A stretch of 64,000 nt of DNA from Gordionus sp. m RMFG-2023 (GCF_954871325.1 NC_088777.1:54350703-54414702); one strand, 5' to 3'. Counted from the stretch's first letter, positions 47,739-60,386 are shown. A program made the numbers and translations. Notes: generated by a model not told the origin, from the sequence alone.

Positions 47739-49250
47739 CCTCGAATTTCAATAAGAGTCCTTTTACCCCCCCCCCTCTCCCATCCCATTTTTTAAACTAA
47801 ATTGTTTGCTTAATTTACTTATTATTTTTAAATGTTATTTTAATATAAATTTATATATCTTGCTATTTTTTAGTATTAATAAAGAGATTTACATTAAAAA
47901 TAAATAAGTCACTGATGTTATTTTTAAAAAAGAGTCAGCATTTGAAATGAACTATTAAACAATATAACAATAAATAAATATAAATTTAATGAGTACATAT
48001 TTATTTTTTATTTAGAGAAACCTCTGTTAAGAAATTGTGAAGTTATACATATTGTAACAAAACATGTCAATGTAATCCTATGTGGTTTGAATATAAAAAT
48101 GAAATATGCATAGAAAGTAAATTTTTATATATTACACATTTTTATAATCAATTATTTGAATTATTTTTAAAACCAATTTAGTGTATAGTTTAAATAATAA
48201 TAGTTTTTTGGTCAGGATTTGTAAACTTAATTGGCCAGAGCTATGCCACTTTACGATTTTTCTTTCAACAAAATATTTTTATAAGCTGGAAAACTTGTAA
48301 AATTATTTTATAAATCTTTAAAAATGTTTTTTTGGTCCTATCATGCTTAAATTCGATAATAGTTTTGTTTATTTTAAAAAGGCTAAGTAATCAGTGTTGT
48401 TAAACGCTACTTATGAAAGTATTACAAGTATTTCAATTAGGCAAATAAATTAGCCTTACTACTAACTAGCTATTTTAGCAAGTAGCGCTTATTATTTTTT
48501 TTAAAGTAGGTTTTATATATCTAATTTATATTCTTAAAATTAACATTAAAAATATATGTATTGCATATTATTAATAATATAATCACTATATAATTATCTC
48601 CAAGTCTTTGGGAATCAAAAAGTATGGGGTAATCCAAAATCAAAATTTTATTTATAAATTTTTTTTATTTAAAATTTAAATTTACGAAATCGAGTTTATA
48701 CACAAAATATAATTATATTAAAGTTTTATAAAAAACATTATTAATGAAGTATTAGTTTAAAAAAAGAGTAATAATTTTTGAACCATTTCAATTTATAATT
48801 TGCATTTGTAAATTTTGATACGAGGGGGGGGGGGGGTATTAGGGGTAGCACCAATGGTACAAGAGGAACTGAAAAAGAAATTCCAGGGACATGTATTACA
48901 AGCTTTTGAAAAGTCAATTATTATTAACAACTCATTGGTGAAATATTTTCTAAGTGTATTCAAGTTAAGTGTACACCTATTTTACAGCCTCCCATAAGTT
49001 AAAAAGAACTGAGGAAACTAAATGTCTCATGCTTTATTCTAGTATATCTTCATTAGGCTTTTATTAATTGGCATCAAAAAAGATTGCAGAAACGAAGCAA
49101 AATAATAAGCTATTCTAACAATGGGATTTGTTCTCATAAGGAAATTATGTCTTGGATAAATATAGTATGGATAATACCATTAAGACTATTAATTTAATCT
49201 ATTTAAAAAGAAAAATACCCTTCATCACTTATTCTAAAGTAGGAGGGTCA
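47739..49250. other. AT-rich DNA with transposon ends
   Basis: A C-tract at 47766, a hAT-like start CAGTGTTGTTAAACGC at 48392, and a G-tract at 48823. The frame 48815-48997 (APMVQEELKKKFQGHVLQAF) is short and unmatched; it starts in the G-tract. No firm gene. Confidence 0.45.
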
Positions 49251-49310
49251 GTAGCGTAGGGAAGGTTGGGGTTAAAACCCTCCCTCCATAACCTCCGAAA
49301 ATTTTTTTTT
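49251..49310 (+). repeat. hAT-type terminus beside block D
   Basis: CAGTAGCGTAGGGAAGG, then GGGGTTAAAACCCTCCCTCC, the same end-plus-hairpin layout as 60992 and 2930. No transposase follows; inverted mitochondrial-linked scraps start right after it. Confidence 0.5.
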
Positions 49311-49329
49311 TTAATTTTTTCAATTTCTA

Positions 49330-50180
49330 GAGTGGTAATGAAAGTATGAATAATAAATTTTATAATTATAAATATGCTAAGTGAATATACATGGTGCATG
49401 CTACTACTCTTCGTCGGCATTGTGTAAAAAATTGTAAGGTCATGTAATACAGCTATAACAACATTAATAATAATGTACCTAACTCCTGATAGATTATTTA
49501 AGAGAAGAAAAAAAAGTCTTGTTTGGTAAATATATCCTTAGGAAAATAATGCTTATCAATAAAAATCTCGTTAAGAACATGTTCATTTATAAAATTTTTA
49601 TTATTAAAAATTGAAAATAATTTATATATGGAAATTGTTTAAAATAAATAATTTAGTAGATTTTTTTTCATGTTTTTCTTTCTTTTTAGGCATGATAATA
49701 TCCGGAGAAACTGAAAACGCTCTAACTGGGAACTCCTTGGGGCTAATATGAAAATAAAACGTACAAAATATAAAAATTTATATATGGGACAATTTTATGA
49801 TCCTATATATTTTACAATCCTTTCGTTTACAAAGAATACTACACAATCTGCCGCATGACTATTATCGAGCTTTCATGATAACGATCTCATATATTTTCAC
49901 CATGTGAACCAAGGATGTGGTTACGGATTTGGGAAAACTACGATCAAAATAGATATTTGTTACTTACCTCAATTTGACACAACTTACTAATTACCAATAA
50001 AAGTTATACTCATTCAATTTTTAAGTCATAAAAAATAAACATGCTTTACAAGTAATAGTCCATATCACTCTGGGAATATCTACTTCCCCCGGTAATAAAT
50101 GGATATTCTATATTTTCCAGGATGGAGAAACAACTCCTAGTTTTTGCTGCGTGTATAATTTATCATCAAAACATTTTCAA
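49330..50180 (+). pseudogene. Nuclear mitochondrial DNA block D (atp6 region and post-atp6 segment)
   Basis: 49420-49620 matches 12990-13200, and 49680-50180 matches 13240-13760. In code 5 the start reads SGETENALTGNSLGLMWKWN, loosely like the SPWPLTG region of cox3, in a frame fairly open for about 100 codons. Runs straight into Ty3 fossil at about 50180. Confidence 0.6.
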
Positions 50181-51690
50181 AATATAATATAACAAAGAGC
50201 CTAAAAGAGGATACAAATATCCACGAGGTTGCAGAAGTAGAAATATAGCCATCTAATCTTATAATTTTGACATAAAACATAAAGCGGATAAATACAATGT
50301 AGTACCTGATTGCTTGTCACAATCCTTAACATATACAGATGAGACAATACACAACTTCATAGAAAGAATGGAGAATAAATTATGAGATGTTCCGTTGAAC
50401 TTCGAAAAATTAGCAAATGGAATTACTATAGATGACAAAGGACTATCACAGGTCATAAATAATGTGAGTAAAAGCGACTTACTTAATAAAGTTTGCGACT
50501 TATAAAAAAAATAGAAAATGAATTGAATATAATACTTTTAGTAATAATAATTAAACTAACGTTATATTTAATTAAATTTAAGGTCAATCTCTATTAAAAT
50601 AATAATTACTTTAATTAACTATAAATTAGTTCAAACCTGGAGGAAATCTATCAGGAGTTATACTAGTCTCCTTAGAAACTTGAGAATTTTTTATTTCCAT
50701 TGGGGATAATTCTGTTGAATAATAAATTATAATATAAAATTTTGACTTAACTTATTTAATTAAAGGTTATTATACTAGAATTGTAAAATTTATTAACTAA
50801 ATATGGAATTTTATTTGAATTCTGTATTATAGTAAGACCCTAGAGATATTTTAATATTAATCACGACTTACCTACCACACCATTAAATAACAATGCAATC
50901 AACTTCTGACAATCAGCAACACTTTAAAGAATAGAAAATGTGTCCCAATAAAGCTGATAAAATAGTTATTTTAAAAGGGCATGTTGCAAGATATGCTGTA
51001 CATTTTTGGGTATGTAAAACTAAAGCACTGGCAAAGGATTACATCATTTGCTTATATTTGTTTTTTATATTTTGCTTAATTTACTAATTTTTCTAGAAAG
51101 AGAAATGTGAGAGGTGCTTAAGGTAAATCTTTGTAATTATTATAATAATTTTTTATTGCTCCAGAAAAATAAGTTTAATATTAAAATATCTCTAGGGTCT
51201 TACTATAATACAGCATTCAAATAAAATTCCATACTTTCTTAATAAATTTTACAATTCTAGTATAATAACCTTTAATTAAATAATTTAAGTCAAAATTTTA
51301 TATTATAATTTATTATTCAACAGAATTATCCCCAATGGAAATAAAAAATTCTCAAGTTTCTAAGGAGACTAGTATAACTCCTGATAGATTTCCTCCAGGT
51401 TTGAACTAATTTATAGTTAATTAAAATAATTATTATTTTAATAGAGATTGACCTTAAATTTAATTAAATATAACGTTAGTTTAATTATTATTACTAAAAG
51501 TATTATATTCAATTCATTTTCTATTTTTTTATAAGTCGCAATCTTTATTAAGTCGCTTTTACTCACATCATTTATGACCTGTGATAGTCGTTTGTCATCT
51601 ATAGTAATTCAATTTGCTAATTTTTCGAAGTTCAACTGTACATCTCATAATTTATTCTCCATTCTTTCTATGATAATTTTAACACAATGA
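50181..51690 (+). mobile_element. Ty3-type fossil with inverted flanking parts, copy 2
   Basis: Very similar to 13770-15107. The order is an RNase H-side piece, the non-coding stretch 50521-50929 flanked by AATAGAAAATG on both sides, an integrase-side piece 50940-51060, and the inverted non-coding stretch and pol piece at 51170-51690. Broken many times. Old in content, recent as a duplication. Confidence 0.62.
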
Positions 51691-51699
51691 TTCCTAATT

Positions 51700-52535
51700 T
51701 TAGACATTATTTTTCCTATTTTATATTATATTTTTATTTTATAAAAAGAGAATGAGAAAATACATATTAAATAGGACAATTTAAGTGATATTAACAATAC
51801 TAAAATATGAACAAAAATGTAATACATGGAATTATATATATTAAATTCAAATATTTTATAATAAATAGTGCCCCGCAAGAAATATTTTAGCTGTGACAGT
51901 ATCTGCGGGGCCTCAAAAATTGAATCTGGCCGCCGTCCTCGGACAAATCCTGGTATAATACTTTATATTTTTAAATAAAATTTTTCAAAAACAGTATTTA
52001 AAAAAATTAGAATGTAATATAGGTATATGTCCAGGTAAGAGATTTGGTTATTTCGGTGTACTAATATTATTAATATTGTCTTAATATTTATATATATTTT
52101 AAGGTAGATAATATAAATATTTTATTTTATAAAATGAATTTTGAATTAAATGGTTAAAATTTTAAAATTTTTATACATTTAAATGCTATTATTCAACAGA
52201 ATCAAAGATACTTGCTGAGACAAGATTTTTTCGATCTCTTCATGGCATGACGCCAAATTTGAATCAAGGTTTGATCTATAAAAATTTTTAATTTTTTTAA
52301 CCCTGTAAAATATTTATTATTATGATTAACATTTAGAATAAATTATAACTTCTATAGAATTGTAATTTTTAAGAAAATCATCAAAATTATTTATGACTAA
52401 ATATATAAATGTTATCTCTGGTTAAAATGTAACAATTATTCCTCTAGTTCTATAAATATTTAATACGATAATCCTATGGATTAAATAAGATTAAGATCCA
52501 AGTCATATAGAAATCATTAAAATTTGATATGTCTA
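51700..52535 (-). repeat. Repeat unit C, copy 3, without the 542-bp insertion
   Basis: Reverse complement of 8490-9980 minus the insertion. The core is TGCCCCGCAAGAAATATTTT near 51869. It provides the empty target for the element at 9233-9774. The following 52536-53085 is AT-rich with nothing recognised. Confidence 0.8.
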
Positions 52536-53085
52536 AAAGTCTAATTACTGAAAATATTATCAATAGTTAAAAGAATGGCCAGATATAGAGATAAAACTAA
52601 TATTTTTAAAAAAATTATCATATTAATTAATTTTAAAAACTGCAAATTATATATTATAAATATTAAAGAATTTCTTAACACACAAATAAATTTTTTTCTT
52701 AAATTTTACACTAAATATCAAATTTTATAGCAATAAATCTGTAAGGAAAGGGTTACTATGGTCATTGAATAGGTTCCTCCATATCAAGTTTAATAGAGTT
52801 AGAGGAAGGTTGTCGATATTTTTCATATACCATAAGTAAATTACCTGACTGAAGATAGGGAAAGAAACCATTCAAATTATGTATTTCATTCATCCTAATT
52901 TTAATTAATTCTTAAAAAAGGGGGAGAGTTATATTTTTGTGGAATAGAATAATATTATACTTGTAGTGGTTGTTAAATTATTATCTATTTAAAATATATT
53001 TAATGGTTATATGCAACAATAATAAGATCAAAAAAATAACTGCACAAAATACCATAGGGTAAAGCCATTAGTGGTGTTGATTAAA

Positions 53086-53565
53086 AATTGTCTTTGTTGA
53101 ACCGTTAACCATTATATACCGTTATAAATATCCGAACCATAACCGTAACCAAACCGATACAATTATTTTTTGAAGGAAAAAAGGAACTTTTATAAATAAG
53201 GTTAAACCGGTTCAGTTTTTATATTTTAGAAATGAAAATAACTTGAATTATATAAACTTGTTCTCATACTAGCGGTTCCCGCAACATAAGTTTCTGTAGA
53301 AATGGCGTTTTCGGGCTAAAATTTGTGTTATCGTCACAACGAGCAAAAAGATTACTAATACGTTCAAATAATATATTTAAAAATGAGTTATTATATTTTT
53401 TTATATATAATTCATAGATGCTTAATAAATTAGACGATGGTGTTGCTTAAATAAAAAAAAATTCTATCCGTAATGAACCTTTATAAACCTTTATAATTAG
53501 CATACAAAACGTAACTAATTTTTACATACTAAACCGTTTGAACGGTTCGGGTCCCTGTTGTTAAC
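53086..53565 (-). mobile_element. hAT remnant with C-terminal dimerisation fragment
   Basis: The minus-strand frame over about 53290-53390 reads FERISNLFARCDDNTNFSPK, then TPFLQKLMLRE, like the E-R-x-F-S...N-x-L-S-P-x-T segment at the hAT C-terminus. The right end CAACAGGGACCCGAACCG (minus, from 53565) resembles hAT termini; the left end GTTGAACCGTTAACC near 53095 is less clear. Internally deleted and inactive. Confidence 0.55.
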
Positions 53566-53586
53566 AAGAAATATATTGTGACAAAA

Positions 53587-54110
53587 CTAAATATATTAAA
53601 TTTGTTTGAAAAATAACCAAATTTTTAATAAGATGATTAACTCTATCATTTAATTATTTCTTATCTGTCCTCTATAAATATTATTTCCTAAAACTCTTTA
53701 ATACATATTCCTATAGGTTTTAGTACATCCCGGTCATATAAAAATCGATATAAAAGGGTAGGTCTTAAAAGTCGAATTTATTAAAATATTTAAATTCTAA
53801 ACATCAAAATGTAGCCTATATTTTATTTATTAATTTTTCTATAAAAAAAAATACTCAATTGCATTTAATAGTAAATAACAATTTGAGTGATAATATTATA
53901 GTCTGAAATGTGAATGCAAATTTTCACTTTGACTATGATTTTATCAGCCATAATCTTTTATTTAAAAAGGTATATGTATATCACGAAAAAGATATATGTA
54001 TTACAATATAATGTTTTATATTTATAGACTGGTATCATTTGTTTTTATTGAGAAAAATAATTATTTATAATTAAAATTATATATTATATTTTGAAAATGT
54101 TTTAATGAAA
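53587..54110. repeat. Inverse copy of 5600-6091
   Basis: Matches closely down to the breakpoint at 53587 where hAT remnant DNA follows. Links block E to block A. Confidence 0.7.
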
Positions 54111-55150
54111 AATTATACACGCAGGAAAAGCTAGGAGTTGTCTCTCCTTACTGGAAGATATCGAATATCCTTTTATTACCGGGGGAAGTAGATACTCCCA
54201 GAGTGACATGGACTACTACTTGTAAAGCATGTTTATTTTATTTTTTTATGACTTAAAAATTGAATGAGTATAACTTTTATTGGTAATTATTAAGTTGTGT
54301 CAAATTGAGGTAAGTAACAAATATCTATTTTGATCGTAGTTTTCCCAAATCCATAACCACATCCTTGGTTCACATGGTGAAAATATATGAGATCGTTATC
54401 ATGAAAGCTCGATAATAGTTATGCGACAGAGCTATCATTGTGTAGTATTCTTTGTAAACGAAAGGATTGTAAAATAAGGATCAAAAAATTGTCCCATATA
54501 TAAATTTTTATATTTTGTATGTTTTATTTTCATATTAGCCCCGAGGAGTTCCCAGTTAGGGCGTTTTTAGTTACTCCGGACATTATCAAGAATAAAAAGA
54601 AAGAAAAGTGTCAAAAAAAATCTAAATAATTTATTTAAACATTCATTTCCTAAAAAGAGTTTAATATAAATTATGGTTATTAAAACGGCTTTTAACAGAA
54701 AGACATTCTTGAACCTTAATTTTTTAATCAAACTCGGACCTGCATTAAAAAAAAAATTTGGCTCGTCCTTCCCATATTTAATATTTTAAAAAATTTATTA
54801 GCTCATGATTTAAATAAATAATTCTCGTTGTTAAACCTGTCTACACAATCTTTGCATTGATAGGAAAAAATAATTTCATAATTATAGTTGTATCAAATAG
54901 TAGCTCTGAGGTAAGAAGCAAAAATATTTTCCACATCCTTATTTCATATGGAAAAAATATATGAGATCGTCATCATGAAAGCTTGATCATAGTTATGCGA
55001 TAGAGCTATCATTATTCTTATCCGTAAACAAGAGGATTGTTTAGGATCATAAAATTATCCCATATATAAATTTTTATATATTTTATTTACATATTAGCCC
55101 CGAGGAGTTCCCGGTTAGGGCGTTTTCCCTTTCTCCGGACATGCCTAAAA
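54100..55150 (-). repeat. Post-atp6 mitochondrial-linked segment, tandem pair
   Basis: Both copies carry CCCCGAGGAGTTCCC and CTCCGGACAT, and ATGAGATCGT with GAAAGCT. The copy nearer atp6 (55150-54880) is truncated. Doubling is private to this block. Confidence 0.65.
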
Positions 55151-55843
55151 ATAAAGAAAAACGAGGAAAAAAGTCATCATAACTTATTTTGAATAATTTT
55201 CTTATATAAATTAATTTCAATTTTTTAATAATAAAAATTTAATAAATGAACAACATGTGCTTTTGAAAGAATATTAAATAAAGATAAAAAAAATATATTA
55301 AAATGAGTTTTACTAAGAATTCTACCGGAACCTCGGCCTCTTAAATTTCAGATATATTTAGTTCCGATCATAATGATGCTTTAAGGTTAAGGTTCAGGGA
55401 TATAAATATCCATCCTGATATGATAAAACAGATGAGAAAATACATATAGAAATAGACACTGTAAGGGTCATAAGAGGAGAATAGATTTATATCATATGTA
55501 AATTACTTAATAAAGATAAATTTTAGGAAAGGCAAAATAATAAATTTTATAATTATAAAGAAGCTACTAATAAAATTAGGGTAAGTATGAGGGATATATA
55601 GATCTCAGCAGACAATTATTGAGTATTATAGGAGAGAATATATTTATAATCACGTGTAAATTACTTAATAAAGATAAATTTAGGGAAGGCAAAATAAGAA
55701 ATATTATAATTATAAAGAAGCTATTAATAAATTAGGGTAAGAATGAGTGATATACAGATCTCAGCAGGCAATTATTGATTATTATAGAATGACAAACTAA
55801 AATTAAATTATCTATATAGGGGTAAAAAATAAAGATAAAACTT

Positions 55844-55908
55844 ACCAAAGTTTAATTGACATCTTCAACTTTATAAATTGATACTTGTGAAGAGTTAAGC
55901 TATTTAGT
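55844..55908 (-). pseudogene. trnK: tRNA-Lys relic with ATA loop, block E
   Basis: 65 bases, same acceptor as block B (ACTAAA/TTTGGT), anticodon stem TCAAT/GTTGA, loop TTATAAA. The triplet is ATA where block A has CTT and block B GTT. Confidence 0.55.
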
Positions 55909-55989
55909 ATGTAAAAAGGAAGGTGAATAATTATAGCTTGGTAATTCAATTAATAAAATTTCTAGTTGATACAACCTCTAAGCAGATTG

Positions 55990-56560
55990 GTATAAATGAG
56001 TGGTTGACCTATGGCCCGTAAGCAATTAGTGGATTTTTGGGTATAAAAAAAATTTGGTTAATTCGTCTTGGGTGAAAATTGAAGGAGGGAAATTACATCT
56101 CTAGATTATATTATTATACGTGTTATAATCCTAGAGGGGAAGCTATATGGTTATTAGAATCTAAGAGACGTTTTCTATTGAGTGTTAAATCATATTCTTG
56201 TGTTATGTAGGAGTTAAAAGAGTTTTCATAATTTCAGTATCATTGAGACCCTATAACATTAATGACAAGGTCTGGCCAGTGATAATTTTTATTTGATTAT
56301 AATACTATAAGGTAGGTAAGGCTATGGTTATTAAAACTACTATAGAGGATGGTGGTCCATAAAAATTCAGTTATATTTATATGTGTCGTTTTAACAAATT
56401 TTTAAGGATTATAACAACAACATATATAAAGAAGAGTATAATAGTCACACCTACAATAAATCTTATTGCAAAATGATAGAAGGAGATTAGGTGTTCCGAA
56501 GAGGAAGTGAGTATATATTGTAAGAATAATGCACGTCAGGGGTTCATTTTTAACAGTAAT
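55990..56560 (-). pseudogene. cox2: cox2 pseudogene, block E
   Basis: Minus-strand homologue of 11784-12360 with ATGAACCCCTGACGTGC near 56545 and the SQWYWNY-type region near 56240. Broken. Confidence 0.75.
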
Positions 56561-56599
56561 AGTTAAAAGTTTTTAAATAGAGGTTGAGGATATTTGTTC

Positions 56600-57780
56600 A
56601 AAGCATGCGTCGAAGAAGGAAATCTTACAGTATATTCTAAACGACTTGAGTAGGCTGAAGTAATAGACACACCTTTCGATCTGACGATAAAGTGTCTAAC
56701 AAAATCATATAAAATAATTAAGGCTATGGTATATATAATTGAGCAGTCTAATGATGAGACTCTATTACTGGATATAAATATATCGAGATACTGTATGTCG
56801 AGGTATGCCTGCAAGTTCCTGGAATTGATAAGGAAAGAAGGTTATATTTACTCCTACAAATGCTAGAAAAAATTGAGGGAGACTAATTTTTATAGGAGTT
56901 GAAAGTACTAATAGCATAAAATGCATAACCCCTGCAAAAATACAGAATTCTGCTCCTATATATAGAACATAATAAAAATAAGTGACTGTATAATAAGTGT
57001 TGTGTAAAGTAATGTCTAAAGATGAAGAGAATATCCTGTTAATCGCCCCACCACAAATAAAAGGCTCAAGTTTGAGAGATGGAAAAATTATTAGGGGATC
57101 CGGATATGAACCAACTAAAATTTTTAAATCATGTGGGGATGGAAATTATTTTAAAAGCTGAGATAAAAAGGAACGGGTATCAACATATAATACTACTGTG
57201 AATATATGATGAGCTCCTATGATAAAACTTAATCCCGCGGTTCCGACTATAGCATAGATTATGCTAAGGTGACGTGAATTTTTTATTAGCATTGTCTGTT
57301 AAATTATGAGAAATTAAGCCAAATCCAGGAAAAATATAAACTTCGGGTGACCTTAAAATCAAAATAAGTGTTGGAAAAATAGGGTAATTCCCTCCGACAA
57401 CGTCAAAAAATGAAGTATTAATGTTTCGATTTAAAATTAATATTGTTGTAGCTTCTACTAAAACCGTGGATAAAGGGTTCAATTAGCACCGCCTGATTAT
57501 GTTATACTACTTGTTAATAGAAGAAAGATAGGCCATATCAGATGAAGAAAGTACTAATTGGATTAGTCAGTTACCGAATTCACCAACTATAATTGGTATA
57601 ATAGCATAAAAATTATAGCCAGGGCATGGGAGGTAACAATTATGTTATTATCAGACTCAGAGTTAATAATTGAAGAAGAGTGAGATAGTTCAGTTTGAAT
57701 GATTATTCTCAAAGCGGTACCTAAAAATTCAGGAAACATAAAAGAATACCATTATCACGTGAGGAGATAGATGTAATTCA
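56600..57780 (-). pseudogene. cox1: cox1 pseudogene, block E
   Basis: The best motifs are on the minus strand: NRNINTSFFDVVGGNYPIF followed by SPEVYIFPGFGLISHN (57300-57430), matching RNLNTSFFDPAGGGDP and HPEVYILILPGFG. The C-terminus YLDIQYLDIFISSNRVSS then SSRLEYTVRFPSSTHALNKY (56600-56810) matches the end of arthropod cox1. The central part is decayed, with several breaks. Confidence 0.85.
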
Positions 57781-58039
57781 TCTATAACATGCTCCTAATA
57801 TCTAATTTACAAAAGTATAACTATTCCCATGAATCCAAATAAAGTAAAAAAGGTGAACGAATGAGATGAATGAAGTGAACAAATATACGGGTGGGTGGGG
57901 TGAGAAGAGGGAAAAAAATAGGGCAGTGGTGAGACCGGAAATGCTGTTATCTCCTACCTTCAGGGTGTCTATTGTGGCAGATTTTATGAAAAGTTAAGAT
58001 TTTTATAAAGGTCTTAAATTTTGTCTTTTTTGAATTTGT

Positions 58040-58255
58040 GCTGACCCTTAACGATTATCATTTATTAGTAGTGTTTATTATACTAATAGGAGTAAGTGTG
58101 TATTTTTTTGATCATAGAGGATGATTGAGTAACTCAAAGTTTTCTATATTTTGTGGTACACGGGAAGTGAGACAAGCTGTTTTTTATGAGTTAATTGTGA
58201 AATTTCTTTTTTTATTAATAGGATTGGTGGTGATAAGTTATGAAGTTTTCTATTT
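58040..58255 (+). pseudogene. nad1: nad1 fragment
   Basis: In code 5 the plus strand reads MGVSVYFFDHSGWLSNSKFS (58089-58148), then FYELIVKFLFLLMGLVVMSY. This matches the GWSSNSKY...LR.VAQ.ISYE segment of NADH dehydrogenase subunit 1, a proton-pumping part of complex I. Preceded at 57965-58020 by TGTGGCAGATT, reminiscent of tRNA-Leu, but no fold is clear. The sequence turns into a T-rich tract after 58250. Confidence 0.6.
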
Positions 58256-58715
58256 TTATTCTATTTTTTCATTATTTTTTCTTTTCTTTTTTTTCTTTCT
58301 GTACTTATTTTTTCTTTTTTTTTCTATTTTTTCTTTTTATTCTATTTTTTCTATTGTTTTTTTTTCTTTTCTTCTATTATTTTTTTTACTTAATTTTCTT
58401 CTATTCTACCTCTCTTTAAAATATTTTTCAACTCTATTTTTTATATTTTTCACTTGAAAGTAGTAGGGTTATGGAAAGTACTGAACTGGACAGGGCGGGA
58501 ATAGATGGGATATAACTGGAAAAGCAAAGATATGGGTGGTAAATGAAAGTATCGGGAGTGAGTAGATCGGAAGAATAAGAAATGGAAAGAGATGGGTAAG
58601 GTACAGAATCGGAAAGGTCGTATTCGGAAAGCGTCATATGAAGCTACGGGATCAGAAAAAAAGGCTCGGAAGGGATCGGGAACAACGGAATCTAGATGAT
58701 CGGAGGAGATCTTAT
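58247..58715. repeat. Pyrimidine tract followed by purine-rich tract
   Basis: 58247-58445 is almost entirely T and C on the plus strand, then 58455-58715 is rich in G and A (GGAAAGAGATGGG-type). The open frame through the T-rich part is compositional. No family known to me matches. Confidence 0.7.
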
Positions 58716-60386
58716 CTTATCTTCATTATTTTTTAGAATAAAAACTTAAATTTATGCTTATACATAAGTAATATCTAAATAAATAAAATAATTAATCAAA
58801 TTTAACTTCTATATCTTCTCTACACTTAAGTGATGCTATAAATTACCAGGTCTTTGCCATTGAATTCGACTACCCTTAAAAATTTATTCAAATTAGTATC
58901 CGCATTAAGAGACCTAAAAGAAATTAAATAGATACAAACCAGCAAGCCAACCCAAATGTGTAAATAAGTATAATAATTTATATGGCTGATCTAACAGATT
59001 GAAACAAGTCTCTTAAACCATGTACTGTTGGGTTAAAATTAAAAACAATAAAAATATTGGATGAAGGATGCTTCTCATTATTTTTTCTAAATCATTCACA
59101 AAATTAGTCTAAATTTCTATGTATAATTTAAGGTTTAAGGGGGTTAAGATTATTTCTGTCAGTTGCGTAAATAGTAATGGACATGGGGGAAGGGTATTTG
59201 TCCATAGCAAAAAAGCAAGTGATTTTTTATAAGAAAGCAAAACATTTAAATAATATTATTACCTTTTTTTTAACAAAAATTAATTGAGCTAATAGAAGAT
59301 TTCCCGTCCATATATCATAGCAACAATTTAGATATGTATACTATAAAAGATGACATTAATTCGTAAATATTTAGAATCAATCATTATCTTAGATAACTGA
59401 ATTTTGTCCCATTTTTGATGATAAGATTTAAATCTTGATGAGAAGAAAGCACTCTTTAACTCGACGGAATTGTATTTAGCATATCATTGTTGAGGGGCAT
59501 CCATATAAATTTAGCTTTAGTCTATTTCGCTATTTACTAGTGTTTTGGATTGGTGTACATAATTTCTTCTATTGGTATATATTTTGGATGACTCTATAAA
59601 AACATTTTCAATAGTATTAAGAAATGTATGATATCTAATATTTATTCTTCATTAAAAATAATCCATATCATGAATAATAAAAACTGATTTATTTACATCA
59701 GAGCTAAATATAAATGACTTAGTTATGTCGTAATGAATATGTTATCAAATTTTATATATTTAGGAATTTAGCATTTACATCAGAGCTAAATGTATATGAC
59801 TATGTTATCATCTTCATCGTAATGAATTTGAGGAATATATAATATTCAGTAATTTAGCGTAAATAATAAAAAATTAAAATAATTTATAAATCCATTTTTT
59901 TTAAGTTTTATGGTAATATTCTGGGTTTAAAATACTCAATAAATTAAACAAGTTCCAGGATTTTCATAAGCTTTTAATAGAGGAAATATACGCGTATTAT
60001 AGATCGGAAAAAAACTGCCAGACAAGTACCCACCCCCAGAATCTATTTTACAAAAAATGAATTCGGTTCGGGTTGAGACGGGTCTAATATTTATTATTTG
60101 TAAAATATTATTTATTATCAAGAAAGAAAAAAAATTAATTTTTTTTATTTTTAAATAATACGGGCAAATAATGAAACAAATTTGACCCGGGCAGGGTTTC
60201 AAATTAGAATAAAATTACTTTAGTCATTCTCATATAGTTATTTTTTAATAGTTTAGGAAAGAGGACATAAAATTCGTCCTCTTTTGTTTTATAAGATGGT
60301 TTAATCTTCTCTTCAAGATCATTCTGTAAAAAAAATAATTTGAGGATGGACATTTTGAATTAATAAAATCATCACTATGATTTCAG
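58716..60386. other. Unassigned DNA
   Basis: No gene recognised. TTTACATCAGAGCTAAAT recurs at 59693 and 59772, a local tandem duplication of about 79 bp. GGTTCGGGTTGAGACGGGTC at 60066 and GACCCGGGCAGGGTTTCAAA at 60183 look like paired transposon ends or subterminal repeats around 60040-60205. Confidence 0.45.

Larger units (their letters stand above)
54100..58260 (-). pseudogene. Nuclear mitochondrial DNA block E (nad1 / cox1-cox2-trnK-atp8-atp6-segment)
   Basis: The largest mitochondrial block. On the minus strand: cox1 (57780-56600), cox2 (56560-55990), trnK relic (55908-55844), doubled atp8/atp6 start (55800-55500), atp6 part (55500-55250), then two copies of the post-atp6 segment (55150-54880 and 54600-54100). 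On the plus strand, upstream of cox1, is a nad1 piece (58040-58255). Same gene order as block B. Confidence 0.85.

Noticed and set aside
48815-48997. Short frame with VQEELKKKFQGHVLQAFEKS
   Set aside because: Starts within a G-tract, is 60 codons long, and has no upstream or downstream support.
57960-58025. tRNA-Leu-like TGTGGCAGATT before nad1
   Set aside because: The opening resembles a mitochondrial tRNA-Leu, but the acceptor and anticodon stems do not pair convincingly.
58125-58457. Open frame with long Phe/Leu runs that looks like a membrane protein
   Set aside because: Apart from its first part, which is the nad1 relic, it is a translated pyrimidine tract.
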